Assembly: GCA_004556395.1 (NCBI GenBank)
Contig: SFHK01000062.1
Coordinates: 1 to 14,221 of the forward strand
DNA: 14,221 nucleotides
Origin: Clostridiales bacterium
GTDB taxonomy: Bacteria; Bacillota; Clostridia; Christensenellales; Aristaeellaceae
Reading direction: 5' to 3'
Part shown: one piece after another, positions 1-5,654 of the stretch
Layout of the letters: every line of letters begins with the position of its first letter
Position numbering within the stretch: position 1 is the first letter of the stretch
Translations under genes and position numbers: made by a program
The notes under the pieces: model-generated
Told to the model about the DNA's origin: nothing
What the model saw: only the letters and a program-made list of their open reading frames with translations
The model's database searches: none

Positions 1-26
1 TGGCTTCCTGCCGTCGCGCCGTACGG

Positions 27-437
27 TTATTCCTCCGCGCCCGCGTCGGAAAGGCGCACATGAATCGTGCCCTTCGCCTTCTCCGCGCGAACCGAGATCA
101 CGTATGTACCGTCCTCCGGCACGCCGAGCGTGAACTCGGTGGCTTCCGCCGTGCCGTTGCCCTGATAAATCGCACTGCCGTCGGGCGCGGTGATCTCCAT
201 GGTCAGCTGGCCGCCCGTGGTTTCAAACGTTACCGCGAGTGAGTCGCCCTTCTTCAGCGTCAGCGTATGGCTGTCCGTCCCGTTCATCCTCTGAATGTCC
301 AGAAGATACGCATCCGAGTTCTTTACCAGATCACCGGAAAACTCGCTCTGCCTTCCGCGAAGCACCAGCACGGCAGCACCCGCCAGCACAAGCACCAGCA
401 AAATCAATCCCAACGTAAGAATCGTTTTCTTTTTCAT
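27..437 (-). CDS. Membrane-anchored hypothetical protein, 136 aa
   Basis: I do not recognise a named family. The protein starts with MKKK and has one hydrophobic segment at about residues 6-27. There is no cysteine for a lipobox, so it looks like an N-terminally anchored protein with its remaining ~108 residues outside the cell. That part is rich in short beta-type stretches (VTFETTGG, MEITAPDGSAIYQGNG, GTYVISVRAEKAKG), which resemble the beta-sandwich repeats of secreted surface proteins; this fold guess is inference. A GGGAGG lies 11 bases upstream of the ATG, and a good promoter (-10 at 480-485) lies just before it, so it is probably its own transcription unit. Nothing resembling a terminator is visible in the 26 bases after the stop. 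The reading frame is well supported; the function is unknown. Confidence 0.75.
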   Translation of the reverse strand: MKKKTILTLGLILLVLVLAGAAVLVLRGRQSEFSGDLVKNSDAYLLDIQRMNGTDSHTLTLKKGDSLAVTFETTGGQLTMEITAPDGSAIYQGNGTAEATEFTLGVPEDGTYVISVRAEKAKGTIHVRLSDAGAEE

Positions 438-456
438 CCTTCAAGCTCCCTCCCGC

Positions 457-475
457 GACCTGTAGGCCGCAGGTC
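457..475. repeat. Inverted repeat GACCTG-N7-CAGGTC at a transcription start
   Basis: Perfect 6-base arms (457-462 and 470-475) flank a 7-base centre. The element covers the predicted transcription start of the 136-aa gene and ends a few bases before its ribosome binding site. It could be a protein operator or a small leader hairpin. There is no T-run on either side, so it is not an intrinsic terminator. Confidence 0.4.
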
Positions 476-479
476 TCCC

Positions 480-508
480 ATTATACCGCGCCCGCGCGCG
501 TATGTCCA
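480..508 (-). promoter_or_regulatory. Promoter of the 136-aa membrane protein gene
   Basis: On the minus strand there is a -35 box TGGACA (503-508, one mismatch to TTGACA), a 17-base spacer and a perfect -10 box TATAAT (480-485). It points at the gene starting at 437 and implies a start of transcription near 473, with a leader of about 35 bases. Confidence 0.75.
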
Positions 509-536
509 GTATTACAGACTTTCAAGCAAAAGTGGC

Positions 537-779
537 TCAGGGTTTCCCGCGGCGCGCGCATGGGCAATGGCTACCGGGCTCGTCGGAAAGCCCCAACAGA
601 TAGTCGGCTGAAACGCCATAGTACCTGCACAGCACAATCAGATGGCGAATCGGCAGCTCGTTCGCACCGCGTTCATAACGAGCATACATGGTTTGCGACG
701 TGCCAAGCACCTCGGCAATTTGCTGCTGCGTTCGGTCGGCGTCCTCCCGCAGGTCGCGCATTCTGCGAATATAATCCAT
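537..779 (-). CDS. XRE-family helix-turn-helix regulator, 80 aa
   Basis: This is a small DNA-binding regulator of the Cro/CI-XRE type. The HTH lies at about residues 17-38: TQQQIAEVLGTSQTMYARYE matches the family pattern in which an x-Q-x-x-[IL]-A helix is followed by a recognition helix ending in Y-x-x-[YWI]-E-x-G. It continues with the usual ELPIRHLIVLCRYYGVSADYLLG segment that closes the five-helix domain. The remaining ~15 residues contain two cysteines (HCPC) and end in basic residues, with no separate effector domain. It is therefore probably a simple dimeric repressor. The ATG at 779 is the first in frame; a GGAG lies 11 bases upstream, so the ribosome binding site is weak. It is transcribed away from the secreted-protein gene at 911, and two matching inverted repeats lie between them, so it probably represses both itself and that gene. 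Confidence 0.88.
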   Translation of the reverse strand: MDYIRRMRDLREDADRTQQQIAEVLGTSQTMYARYERGANELPIRHLIVLCRYYGVSADYLLGLSDEPGSHCPCARRGKP

Positions 780-812
780 AGAGGGTACTTCTCCATAATC
801 GAATCTCCATGT

Positions 813-818
813 ATTATA
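813..818 (-). promoter_or_regulatory. Probable -10 box for the XRE regulator gene
   Basis: A perfect TATAAT on the minus strand lies 33 bases before the regulator's start codon. The matching -35 region is poor (about CAATAG at a 17-base spacing), which is typical of an activator-dependent or weak autoregulated promoter. The inverted repeat at 822-837 fills most of the spacer. Confidence 0.5.
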
Positions 819-821
819 TGC

Positions 822-837
822 AGTAAAAATATTTACT
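822..837. promoter_or_regulatory. Operator candidate O1, AGTAAA-N4-TTTACT
   Basis: A perfect 6-base-arm inverted repeat with centre AATA. It lies in the spacer of the regulator's own promoter and immediately upstream of the -35 box (839-844) of the divergent promoter. The same arms and spacing recur at 847-862, so this is very likely the binding site of the neighbouring XRE protein. That assignment is inferred from position and repetition. Confidence 0.75.
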
Positions 838-838
838 A

Positions 839-867
839 TTGACTTTAGTAAACATTTTTACTATAAT
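839..867 (+). promoter_or_regulatory. Strong promoter for the secreted / Cys-rich gene pair
   Basis: A -35 box TTGACT (839-844), 17-base spacer and perfect TATAAT (862-867) precede the start codon at 911 by about 43 bases. The consensus match is very strong, so control is probably by repression through the overlapping operators. Confidence 0.85.
847..862. promoter_or_regulatory. Operator candidate O2, AGTAAA-N4-TTTACT
   Basis: The second copy of the inverted repeat, with identical 6-base arms and centre CATT, starts exactly 25 bases after the first. It occupies the spacer between the -35 and -10 boxes of the plus-strand promoter and touches the first base of the -10. A bound repressor here would block RNA polymerase directly. 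Confidence 0.75.
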
Positions 868-910
868 GAGGATGATGGAACGCGCGACGACCAAAAGGAG
901 GAAGAATTCC

Positions 911-1375
911 ATGAAGAATTTCATTCGCATGATTGCCCTAACGCTCGTGCTGGCACTGGGTCTGGCGATCTTCTCGACGGCTCTCGCGGCCAGTGCTTCC
1001 TACAAGGGAACGGGAACCACCAGCTACACGATCACCACGGGTAAAAAGGACGCCACGCTGAAGATCTCTCATTCGGCTGGAAAGGTCTCGGCGACTGCGT
1101 GGAAAAACGCGATCAAGGGGACGACCAAGACTGTCAGCAAGTCGTGGTATGGCAAATTCAAGGTTACTGTGTCCTGCGGGGGAAGCTCCCGAAGCGCCAT
1201 CGTCAACTATCCCTACAATAAAACCGCGACCTTCAAGCTCAATAAGAACAGCACCTACAAGGTTAAGGTAGAATGCCTCGGCTTCTCCGATCAGGTTGGT
1301 ACGGTCTGGAACCTGAAATGGAAGACCAATCCGAGAGCGAAGCTTTCCGTCAACAACTGGGCAAAGATTAAATAA
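911..1375 (+). CDS. Secreted basic protein of unknown function, 154 aa
   Basis: The family is not recognised. The start is the ATG at 911, because an AGGAGG (896-901) lies 9 bases before it; an upstream TTG in the same frame falls inside the promoter and is excluded. Residues 1-26 form a classical Sec signal peptide (basic N-terminus, hydrophobic TLVLALGLAI core, ALA-AS cleavage site). The mature ~128 residues are rich in Lys, Ser, Thr and aromatic residues, strongly basic, and look like alternating beta strands (KFKVTVSCGG, ATFKLNKNSTYKVKVECLG). Two cysteines (89 and 122) could form a disulphide. There is no cell-wall anchor or repeat. Its base composition is less GC-rich than the core genes. 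It is controlled by a strong promoter with two operator copies next to an XRE gene and is followed by the six-Cys gene. A wall-binding or antimicrobial role is possible, but nothing in the sequence decides it. Confidence 0.8.
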   Translation: MKNFIRMIALTLVLALGLAIFSTALAASASYKGTGTTSYTITTGKKDATLKISHSAGKVSATAWKNAIKGTTKTVSKSWYGKFKVTVSCGGSSRSAIVNYPYNKTATFKLNKNSTYKVKVECLGFSDQVGTVWNLKWKTNPRAKLSVNNWAKIK

Positions 1376-1399
1376 CCATCGCGCGCGTTCCGTCGACCG

Positions 1400-1420
1400 C
1401 TTGCGGGGTTCACCTGCAAG
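1400..1420 (+). other. Intergenic hairpin without T-run
   Basis: CTTGCGGG and CCTGCAAG pair over 8 positions, including one G-T pair, around a 5-base loop. No T-run follows, so it is not a typical terminator. It may be an mRNA-stabilising or attenuating structure between the secreted-protein gene and the Cys-rich gene, letting the first be expressed more than the second. Confidence 0.4.
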
Positions 1421-1471
1421 AAAGCGATTCATAACTGACGCTACCAAGCAAAACGACGAGGAGGAACGAGT

Positions 1472-1657
1472 ATGAATACGAACATCGAGGTCTCTCTGGA
1501 ATTGCTCAAGGATGCTGAACTGGTTGATTTCAAGGCCGAGGATGGATGCCGCTATGCATGCTGCGGAAATTGCCGCTATTATGATGGCGACGGCTGGTGC
1601 GGCTATCACCGCACGAGCACCACGGGCGGCGACCACTGCGGGAGCTGGGAGGATTAA
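1472..1657 (+). CDS. Six-cysteine small protein, 61 aa
   Basis: This small ORF is supported by an excellent ribosome binding site (GAGGAGG, 1458-1464, 7 bases before the ATG) and by its position just before a terminator. It has an acidic, probably helical first half (residues 5-24) and a Cys-rich second half with cysteines at 26, 30, 31, 34, 43 and 56. The core reads C-G-N-C-R-Y-Y, then W-C-G-Y, then D-H-C-G-S-W-E-D. The arrangement C-x2-C-x8-C-x12-C followed by a Trp resembles short Firmicutes proteins that use four cysteines to hold zinc or an iron-sulphur cluster. I know this pattern only from general memory of the family, and the ligand is an inference. There is no signal peptide, so it stays in the cytosol. 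It is probably co-transcribed with the secreted-protein gene, 96 bases upstream. Confidence 0.75.
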   Translation: MNTNIEVSLELLKDAELVDFKAEDGCRYACCGNCRYYDGDGWCGYHRTSTTGGDHCGSWED

Positions 1658-1702
1658 GAGGAACAACGCTCAACAAGGAATGGAGCAATCGGCTTCAAGC
1701 GG

Positions 1703-1731
1703 GGGAGGGGCGCATGCCCCTCTCTGTTTTT
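1703..1731 (+). terminator. Rho-independent terminator after the Cys-rich gene
   Basis: The stem GAGGGGC / GCCCCTC (1705-1711 and 1716-1722) has a 4-base loop GCAT, is extended by two further pairs, and is followed by TGTTTTT. It closes the secreted / Cys-rich unit and separates it from the JAMM gene. Confidence 0.88.
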
Positions 1732-1785
1732 CAACCAAATCTGGATGCGCTCATCCTTCAAGAAAACCTGTGAAGGGGAATCTAC

Positions 1786-2183
1786 ATGCGAATCAGGATA
1801 AGCGAAGCAACGTACAAAGAAATAATCAAACAGCTTTCCTATAACGCGCGTGAGAAGATGGGAATCATTGGCTCTTCCGGCAAGAATGTGATTGATCGAT
1901 TTATTCTTGATGCCGAGGCCTTATCGGAAAGATATTATTGCAGGCTCAGCGTTTCAAACGTAGCGGCTCTCTTTGATGCAACAAGCTTCTTTGTTGGAAT
2001 CGTTACGGTCATCCCTCTGGAAAATACGAGCTCTCGGATGCAGATCTCGTCTATGCGCGGAAGATGATTTGCGCATCAAAAGGGCTTCCATTTATCCTGA
2101 TGGGAATCGTTTCAGACGACTTGCTGTATCTCTATTGGGTAAATGGATCCAACGTCATACCTCTCGATTTACTCATTGTTTAA
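1786..2183 (+). pseudogene. JAMM / Prok-JAB metalloprotease-like gene with a one-base frameshift
   Basis: JAMM (JAB/MPN) proteins are zinc isopeptidases or related peptidases with the ligand set E, H-x-H-x7-S-x2-D. The uninterrupted frame from the ATG at 1786 gives only 93 residues. Adding one C between 2004 and 2005 joins it to the frame ending at TAA 2181-2183 and gives a 132-residue protein. Its motif is complete: E23 (REKMGIIGS), H74-G-H76-P-S-G, S84 and D87, with the exact x7 and x2 spacings. The last ~45 residues then continue normally (ARKMICASKGLPFILMG and on to LYLYWVNGSNVIPLDLLIV). The missing base falls within the codon for the first zinc-binding histidine. AAGGGGA lies 6 bases before the ATG; no promoter is obvious. 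GC is clearly lower than in the flanking core genes, which suggests acquisition. No ThiF/E1 or ubiquitin-like partner is nearby. This is either a recent pseudogene or a sequencing/assembly error. Confidence 0.8.
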
Positions 2184-2230
2184 GACGGCGCATCAAACTT
2201 TGCGGCTTTGCGCAGTGCTCAAGCAAATTG

Positions 2231-2263
2231 AAAACACCCCCGCAGTTTTCAGCTGCGGGGGTG
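2231..2263 (-). terminator. Terminator of ispH-rpsA
   Basis: A perfect 11-base-pair GC-rich stem (2235-2245 with 2253-2263) and a 7-base loop are followed, on the minus strand, by TTTTCAATTTG. It lies 15 bases after the ispH-rpsA stop codon. On the plus strand no T-run follows, so it probably acts one way only. Confidence 0.92.
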
Positions 2264-2277
2264 CGGGGAGAAGCGAA

Positions 2278-4272
2278 TTATTCCTCGGTGGGAGCGGCGG
2301 TCTCTTCGCCTTCGATGGCGTACTCATCGGCGATGTCGGCGGTCTCCACGTTCTCAAGGGCTTCGTCCTCGAGCACCTGGCGGACGGACAGGCTGATGCG
2401 CTTGGCCTCGGTGTTGACGTCCAGAACCTTCACGCGAACCACGTCGCCCACGTGCAGCGCGTCTTCAACCTTCTCGATGCGGGTGAGGGCGCACTGGGAG
2501 ATATGCACCAGACCGTCCAGGCCGGGCTCCAGCTCGACGAACGCGCCGAACGTGGTGATGCGGACGACCTTACCCTCGACGACGGAGCCCACCGGATACT
2601 TCTCGGCGGCCACGGTCCACGGGCGGGGTCTGGTCTGCTTGAGGGACAGGGAAACGCGCTCCTTCTCCGGATCGACGTTCAGGATCTTGACGTTGATCAC
2701 GTCGCCAACCTTCACGACGTCGGAGGGATGACGCACGCGGCCCCAGCTGAGATCGGTCACATGGACGAGGCCGTCCACGCCGCCGATGTCCACGAACGCG
2801 CCGAAGTCGGCGATTCTGCGGACGGTGCCCTGCACGATGGAGCCCACCTCGAGCTTATCCCAGATGGCCTTCCTGCGCGCGGCCTCTTCCTCGGCCAGCA
2901 CGGCCTTGCGGGAGGCGACGATGCGCTTCTTGGCGCGATCCAGCTCGATGACCTTGAGCTTCATTTCCTTGCCAACGAACTCGTCGATGTGCTCGACATA
3001 GTGGTTGGAAAGCTGCGACGCGGGGATAAAGGTGCGGATGCCGTTGACGTCTGCCAGCAGGCCGCCCTTGACCGCTTCCTTGCCGACGCCGTCGACGTAC
3101 TCGCCGGCTTCGCTCTTGGCAACGATCTCATCCCAGTTCTTGCGATTGATGATGTTCTTCTGGCTCAGAAGCACGTTGCCTTCGCCGTCGTTTACCTTGA
3201 CGACTTCGACTTCGATCTCATCATCGATCTTGACATCGGTGTCGCAAAGGTCAGACTTCTTTACCAGACCGTCCGCCTTGTAGCCGATGTTTACACATAC
3301 CTCGTCGTCAGTAATCTGAACCACCTTGCCGGTGATCGTTTGCCCGGGACGGATCTGCACCATCGTCTTCTCGAATTCGGATGCGAAATCCGACTCGGCT
3401 GGCGTTTCGACGGCCTCCTGGGGCGCTTCTACCGTGTTGACCTTGTTCTCGATGTCGTTCATTCGTGCCACAACCTCCTTAAATGTACAATCCGGAGTGG
3501 ACGCGCCGGCTGTGATACCGATGCGATCCTCTATCATCATAGGCAGCGAGCCGAGCTCGCCGGCCTCCCGGATAAAATGGGTTCTCGCGCAATGCGCCTT
3601 CGCGATTTCGTACAGCGCGCGCGAGTTTGCGCTGGCGGGGTCGCCCACGACGATCATCACGTCGCATTCCCCGGCCAGCCGTGCCGCTTCCTCCTGCCGC
3701 TTTTCCGTGGCGGCGCACACGGTCATGCGGACGTCGGGCGCGTCCACGCGAGCTTCAATCGCCCGCGCAATCGCCCGGTACCGCGCCGCGCCCAGCGTCG
3801 TCTGCGCGACGACGAGCGCGCGTTCCATTCGCGGCAGCGCCCGCGCCTCATCCTCCGAGGACACCACGCGGGCGTTTTCGCCGGCCCAGCCCATCGTGCC
3901 CACGACCTCGGGATGCTCCCTCTGGCCGCACACGAGCACGGGGATTCCCGCTTCGGCGGCTTCCGCCACCATGCGGTGAATGCTGGCGACATACGGGCAG
4001 GTGGCGTCGATCGTCTCCGCGCGCGCTTCCAGCGCGTTCAGAACCTCCCGGCTCACGCCGTGCGAGCGGATAATCGCCCGCGCGCCCGCCGGAATGTCCG
4101 AAACCGTCTGCGCGACGCGCACGCCCTGCGCTTCCAGCGCTTCCACGGCCACCGAATTGTGAATCAGCGGCCCCAGCGAATACGCCGGCGCGTTCGCAAG
4201 GGCGAGATTCATCGCCCGGCGAACGCCGAAGCAAAAACCCGCGGATGCGGCGACGGTAACGCGTGCGATCGT
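2278..4272 (-). CDS. ispH-rpsA: IspH - ribosomal protein S1 fusion (HMBPP reductase / S1)
   Basis: A bifunctional protein of about 664 aa. The N-terminal ~270 residues are IspH, the [4Fe-4S] enzyme reducing HMBPP to IPP and DMAPP in the last step of the MEP pathway. Counting from ACG 4272, the three cluster cysteines are C14 (AGFCFGVRRA), C92 (DATCPYV) and C186 (TVCAATEKRQ). Active-site residues are H38 (LIHN), H120 and E122 (REHPEVVGTMG), plus GASTPD near the end. An acidic linker leads to four S1 RNA-binding domains at about 306-373, 392-457, 475-544 and 560-630, then an acidic tail. The first ATG in frame (4212) would remove the first cluster cysteine, so translation must start upstream, yet no ATG, GTG, TTG or CTG exists between there and the in-frame stop at 4276-4278. 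ACG (4270-4272) lies 8 bases after AGGAAGGG and is the best start; ATC (4267-4269) is the alternative. The fusion itself is known in Clostridia. Confidence 0.93.
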   Translation of the reverse strand, partial: TIARVTVAASAGFCFGVRRAMNLALANAPAYSLGPLIHNSVAVEALEAQGVRVAQTVSDIPAGARAIIRSHGVSREVLNALEARAETIDATCPYVASIHRMVAEAAEAGIPVLVCGQREHPEVVGTMGWAGENARVVSSEDEARALPRMERALVVAQTTLGAARYRAIARAIEARVDAPDVRMTVCAATEKRQEEAARLAGECDVMIVVGDPASANSRALYEIAKAHCARTHFIREAGELGSLPMMIEDRIGITAGASTPDCTFKEVVARMNDIENKVNTVEAPQEAVETPAESDFASEFEKTMVQIRPGQTITGKVVQITDDEVCVNIGYKADGLVKKSDLCDTDVKIDDEIEVEVVKVNDGEGNVLLSQKNIINRKNWDEIVAKSEAGEYVDGVGKEAVKGGLLADVNGIRTFIPASQLSNHYVEHIDEFVGKEMKLKVIELDRAKKRIVASRKAVLAEEEAARRKAIWDKLEVGSIVQGTVRRIADFGAFVDIGGVDGLVHVTDLSWGRVRHPSDVVKVGDVINVKILNVDPEKERVSLSLKQTRPRPWTVAAEKYPVGSVVEGKVVRITTFGAFVELEPGLDGLVHISQCALTRIEKVEDALHVGDVVRVKVLDVNTEAKRISLSVRQVLEDEALENVETADIADEYAIEGEETAAPTEE

Positions 4273-4330
4273 GGTTCAGTCCCTTCCTGCCATAAGCAAA
4301 TACTGAATCGTTTCTATATTCTATAGTATA

Positions 4331-4361
4331 AAAACATTTCCTGCCGCGAAGACAGGAAATG
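4331..4361 (-). terminator. Terminator after plsC
   Basis: A 9-base-pair stem CATTTCCTG / CAGGAAATG (4335-4343 and 4353-4361) with a 9-base loop is followed by TTTTTATA on the minus strand. It lies 7 bases after the plsC stop and separates pepV-cmk-plsC from ispH-rpsA, although cmk, plsC and ispH are often in one operon in related bacteria. The 60 bases that follow are AT-rich and must hold the ispH-rpsA promoter, but I see no convincing -35/-10 pair. Confidence 0.88.
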
Positions 4362-4368
4362 CCATAAT

Positions 4369-4974
4369 TTAACATACTTTTTTTACGTCGCCTTCGCGCA
4401 GAGCCCGCATGGCGTTCTGAATGCGCTCCGTGGCCGCGCTCAGCGTTCTGCTGTCGCAGCGGCGACCCAGATCGTCCAGCGCCACCGGCGCGCCGACCGT
4501 CACCGTGACGCGGCGGAACAGGCGGTAGCTGCCCTGAATGTACGCGGGCACGACCGGCGCGCCGGAGCGCAGCGCGATCAGCGCCAGCCCGTTTCCGAAC
4601 TCGTGCATCTCGCCGTCGACGTACCTGTGCCCCTCCGGGAAGATGCCCAGCGCCTCGCCGTCGGCAAGCAGCTTCAGCGACGTGCGCATCGCCGACAAAT
4701 CGCTTTCGCCGCGGCTGACCGGAAACGCGCCCAGCCACGTCATGACGCGGTTCATGAAGCGGTTTTCAAACAGCTCCTTCTTCGCCATAAAGCGAATCAG
4801 CCTGCCCAGATACACGTCCAGCACCATGGGATCCTGCAAACTCACATGGTTCGCGCACAGGATCACCGAGCCCTCCCTGACCATGTTTTCGCGGCCGATC
4901 ACGCGCACGGGATGGAACAGCATCGCAAACAGGCGATAAACCACGCACAGAAACACGCAGAATCCGCGCTTCAT
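4369..4974 (-). CDS. plsC: 1-acyl-glycerol-3-phosphate acyltransferase (PlsC)
   Basis: This 201-aa membrane-associated enzyme transfers an acyl group to lysophosphatidic acid to make phosphatidic acid, the precursor of membrane phospholipids. The N-terminus has a hydrophobic stretch (residues ~5-20). The acyltransferase motifs are in order: N-H43-V-S-L-Q-D48 (the catalytic H-x4-D), KKELFENRF near 65-73, GAFPVSRG near 82-89, FPEGH (112-116, where most members have FPEGTR), and VPAYIQGS later. The start is the ATG at 4974, which overlaps the cmk stop as ATGA; the longer open frame upstream only shadows cmk. Length is near the family norm of 200-240. It is the last gene of pepV-cmk-plsC. Confidence 0.93.
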   Translation of the reverse strand: MKRGFCVFLCVVYRLFAMLFHPVRVIGRENMVREGSVILCANHVSLQDPMVLDVYLGRLIRFMAKKELFENRFMNRVMTWLGAFPVSRGESDLSAMRTSLKLLADGEALGIFPEGHRYVDGEMHEFGNGLALIALRSGAPVVPAYIQGSYRLFRRVTVTVGAPVALDDLGRRCDSRTLSAATERIQNAMRALREGDVKKVC

Positions 4975-5654
4975 GCCCGCTCGCCCCCCGTTCGTTCCAT
5001 CAGCAGCGACACGATGCGCTCGACGACCTCGTCCTCGGTCAGGCTGGTGGAATCCAGCTCCACCGCGTCCTCCGCGCACCGAAGCGGCGATTCGGCGCGG
5101 CTCATGTCGTTCCGGTCGCGGCGAATCAGATCGTTCAGCACGTCCTCAAACGACTGCACGCCCCTGCCGTTCATCTGCCTGAACCGGCGGCGCGCCCGCT
5201 CCTCGGGCGCGGCGGTGAGAAAAATCTTCAAAGTCGCGTCCGTCAGCACGCAGGTGCCGATGTCGCGTCCGTCCATCACCAGCGAAATGCCGCGCGCCAG
5301 CTCGCGCTGACGGTTCACAAGCGCCTCGCGCACGGCGTGCACCTTCGCCACGGCGCTGCTCGCCAGGCTGACCTCCGGACGGCGAAGCTCGCCCGTCACG
5401 TCTCGGCCGTTGAGATACGTGCGCTGCTCGCGCCCCTCATAGCGAACGTCCACGCGCGCCTTGCCCGCGTTTTCGGCAATCGCCGCGCCGTCCTCCAGCG
5501 AAACGCCGTTTTCCAGCATATACAGACCCACCGCGCGATACATCGCGCCCGTGTCCAGATAGGCGGCGTTCAGGCGCTCCGCCACCTTTTTGGCGACGCA
5601 GCTCTTGCCCGCGCCGACGGGGCCGTCAATGGCCACGGAAAAAACCTTGCTCAT
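4971..5654 (-). CDS. cmk: Cytidylate kinase
   Basis: This 227-aa cytosolic enzyme phosphorylates CMP and dCMP with ATP and feeds CTP/dCTP pools for nucleic acid and phospholipid synthesis. The P-loop is GPVGAGKS (11-18). The CMP-binding segment AYLDTGAMYRA (31-41) follows, then the MDGRDIGT motif, and the lid with RRRFRQMNGRG and the RRDRNDMSRAESPL segment, all typical of bacterial CMP kinases at normal length. Its ATG overlaps the pepV stop as ATGA and its own stop overlaps plsC the same way, so the three genes are probably translationally coupled. Confidence 0.96.
   Translation of the reverse strand: MSKVFSVAIDGPVGAGKSCVAKKVAERLNAAYLDTGAMYRAVGLYMLENGVSLEDGAAIAENAGKARVDVRYEGREQRTYLNGRDVTGELRRPEVSLASSAVAKVHAVREALVNRQRELARGISLVMDGRDIGTCVLTDATLKIFLTAAPEERARRRFRQMNGRGVQSFEDVLNDLIRRDRNDMSRAESPLRCAEDAVELDSTSLTEDEVVERIVSLLMERTGGERA

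Noticed and set aside
839..910. TTG at 839 as start of the secreted protein (24 extra residues)
   Set aside because: The TTG is part of the -35 box and would lie upstream of the transcription start; the ATG at 911 has an AGGAGG and gives a clean signal peptide.
1732..1785. Promoter directly upstream of the JAMM gene
   Set aside because: No TTGACA/TATAAT-like pair with reasonable spacing is visible in the gap after the terminator.
2235..2263. Same hairpin as a plus-strand terminator for the JAMM gene
   Set aside because: The plus strand continues with GC-rich sequence after the stem and has no T-run.
1973..2731. Plus-strand open frame of 252 codons
   Set aside because: Only its first part holds the frameshifted JAMM C-terminal coding region's neighbourhood, and it does so in a different frame; the rest is antisense to the S1 domains. 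The real continuation of the JAMM gene ends at 2183.
2143..4326. 727-codon plus-strand open frame opposite ispH-rpsA
   Set aside because: It lies entirely antisense to a clear IspH-S1 gene, gives low-complexity His/Asp/Arg-rich protein without recognisable domains, and is explained by the high third-position GC of the real gene.
4289..4334. Promoter for ispH-rpsA
   Set aside because: The stretch is AT-rich with several TATA-like hexamers on the minus strand, but none has a recognisable -35 box at 16-18 bases.
3848..4738. Minus-strand open frame running from plsC through the terminator into ispH
   Set aside because: It crosses a strong terminator and shadows both plsC and IspH in another frame with Arg/Gly-rich sequence. 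Considered as the source of an ispH upstream start, but it is out of frame with IspH.
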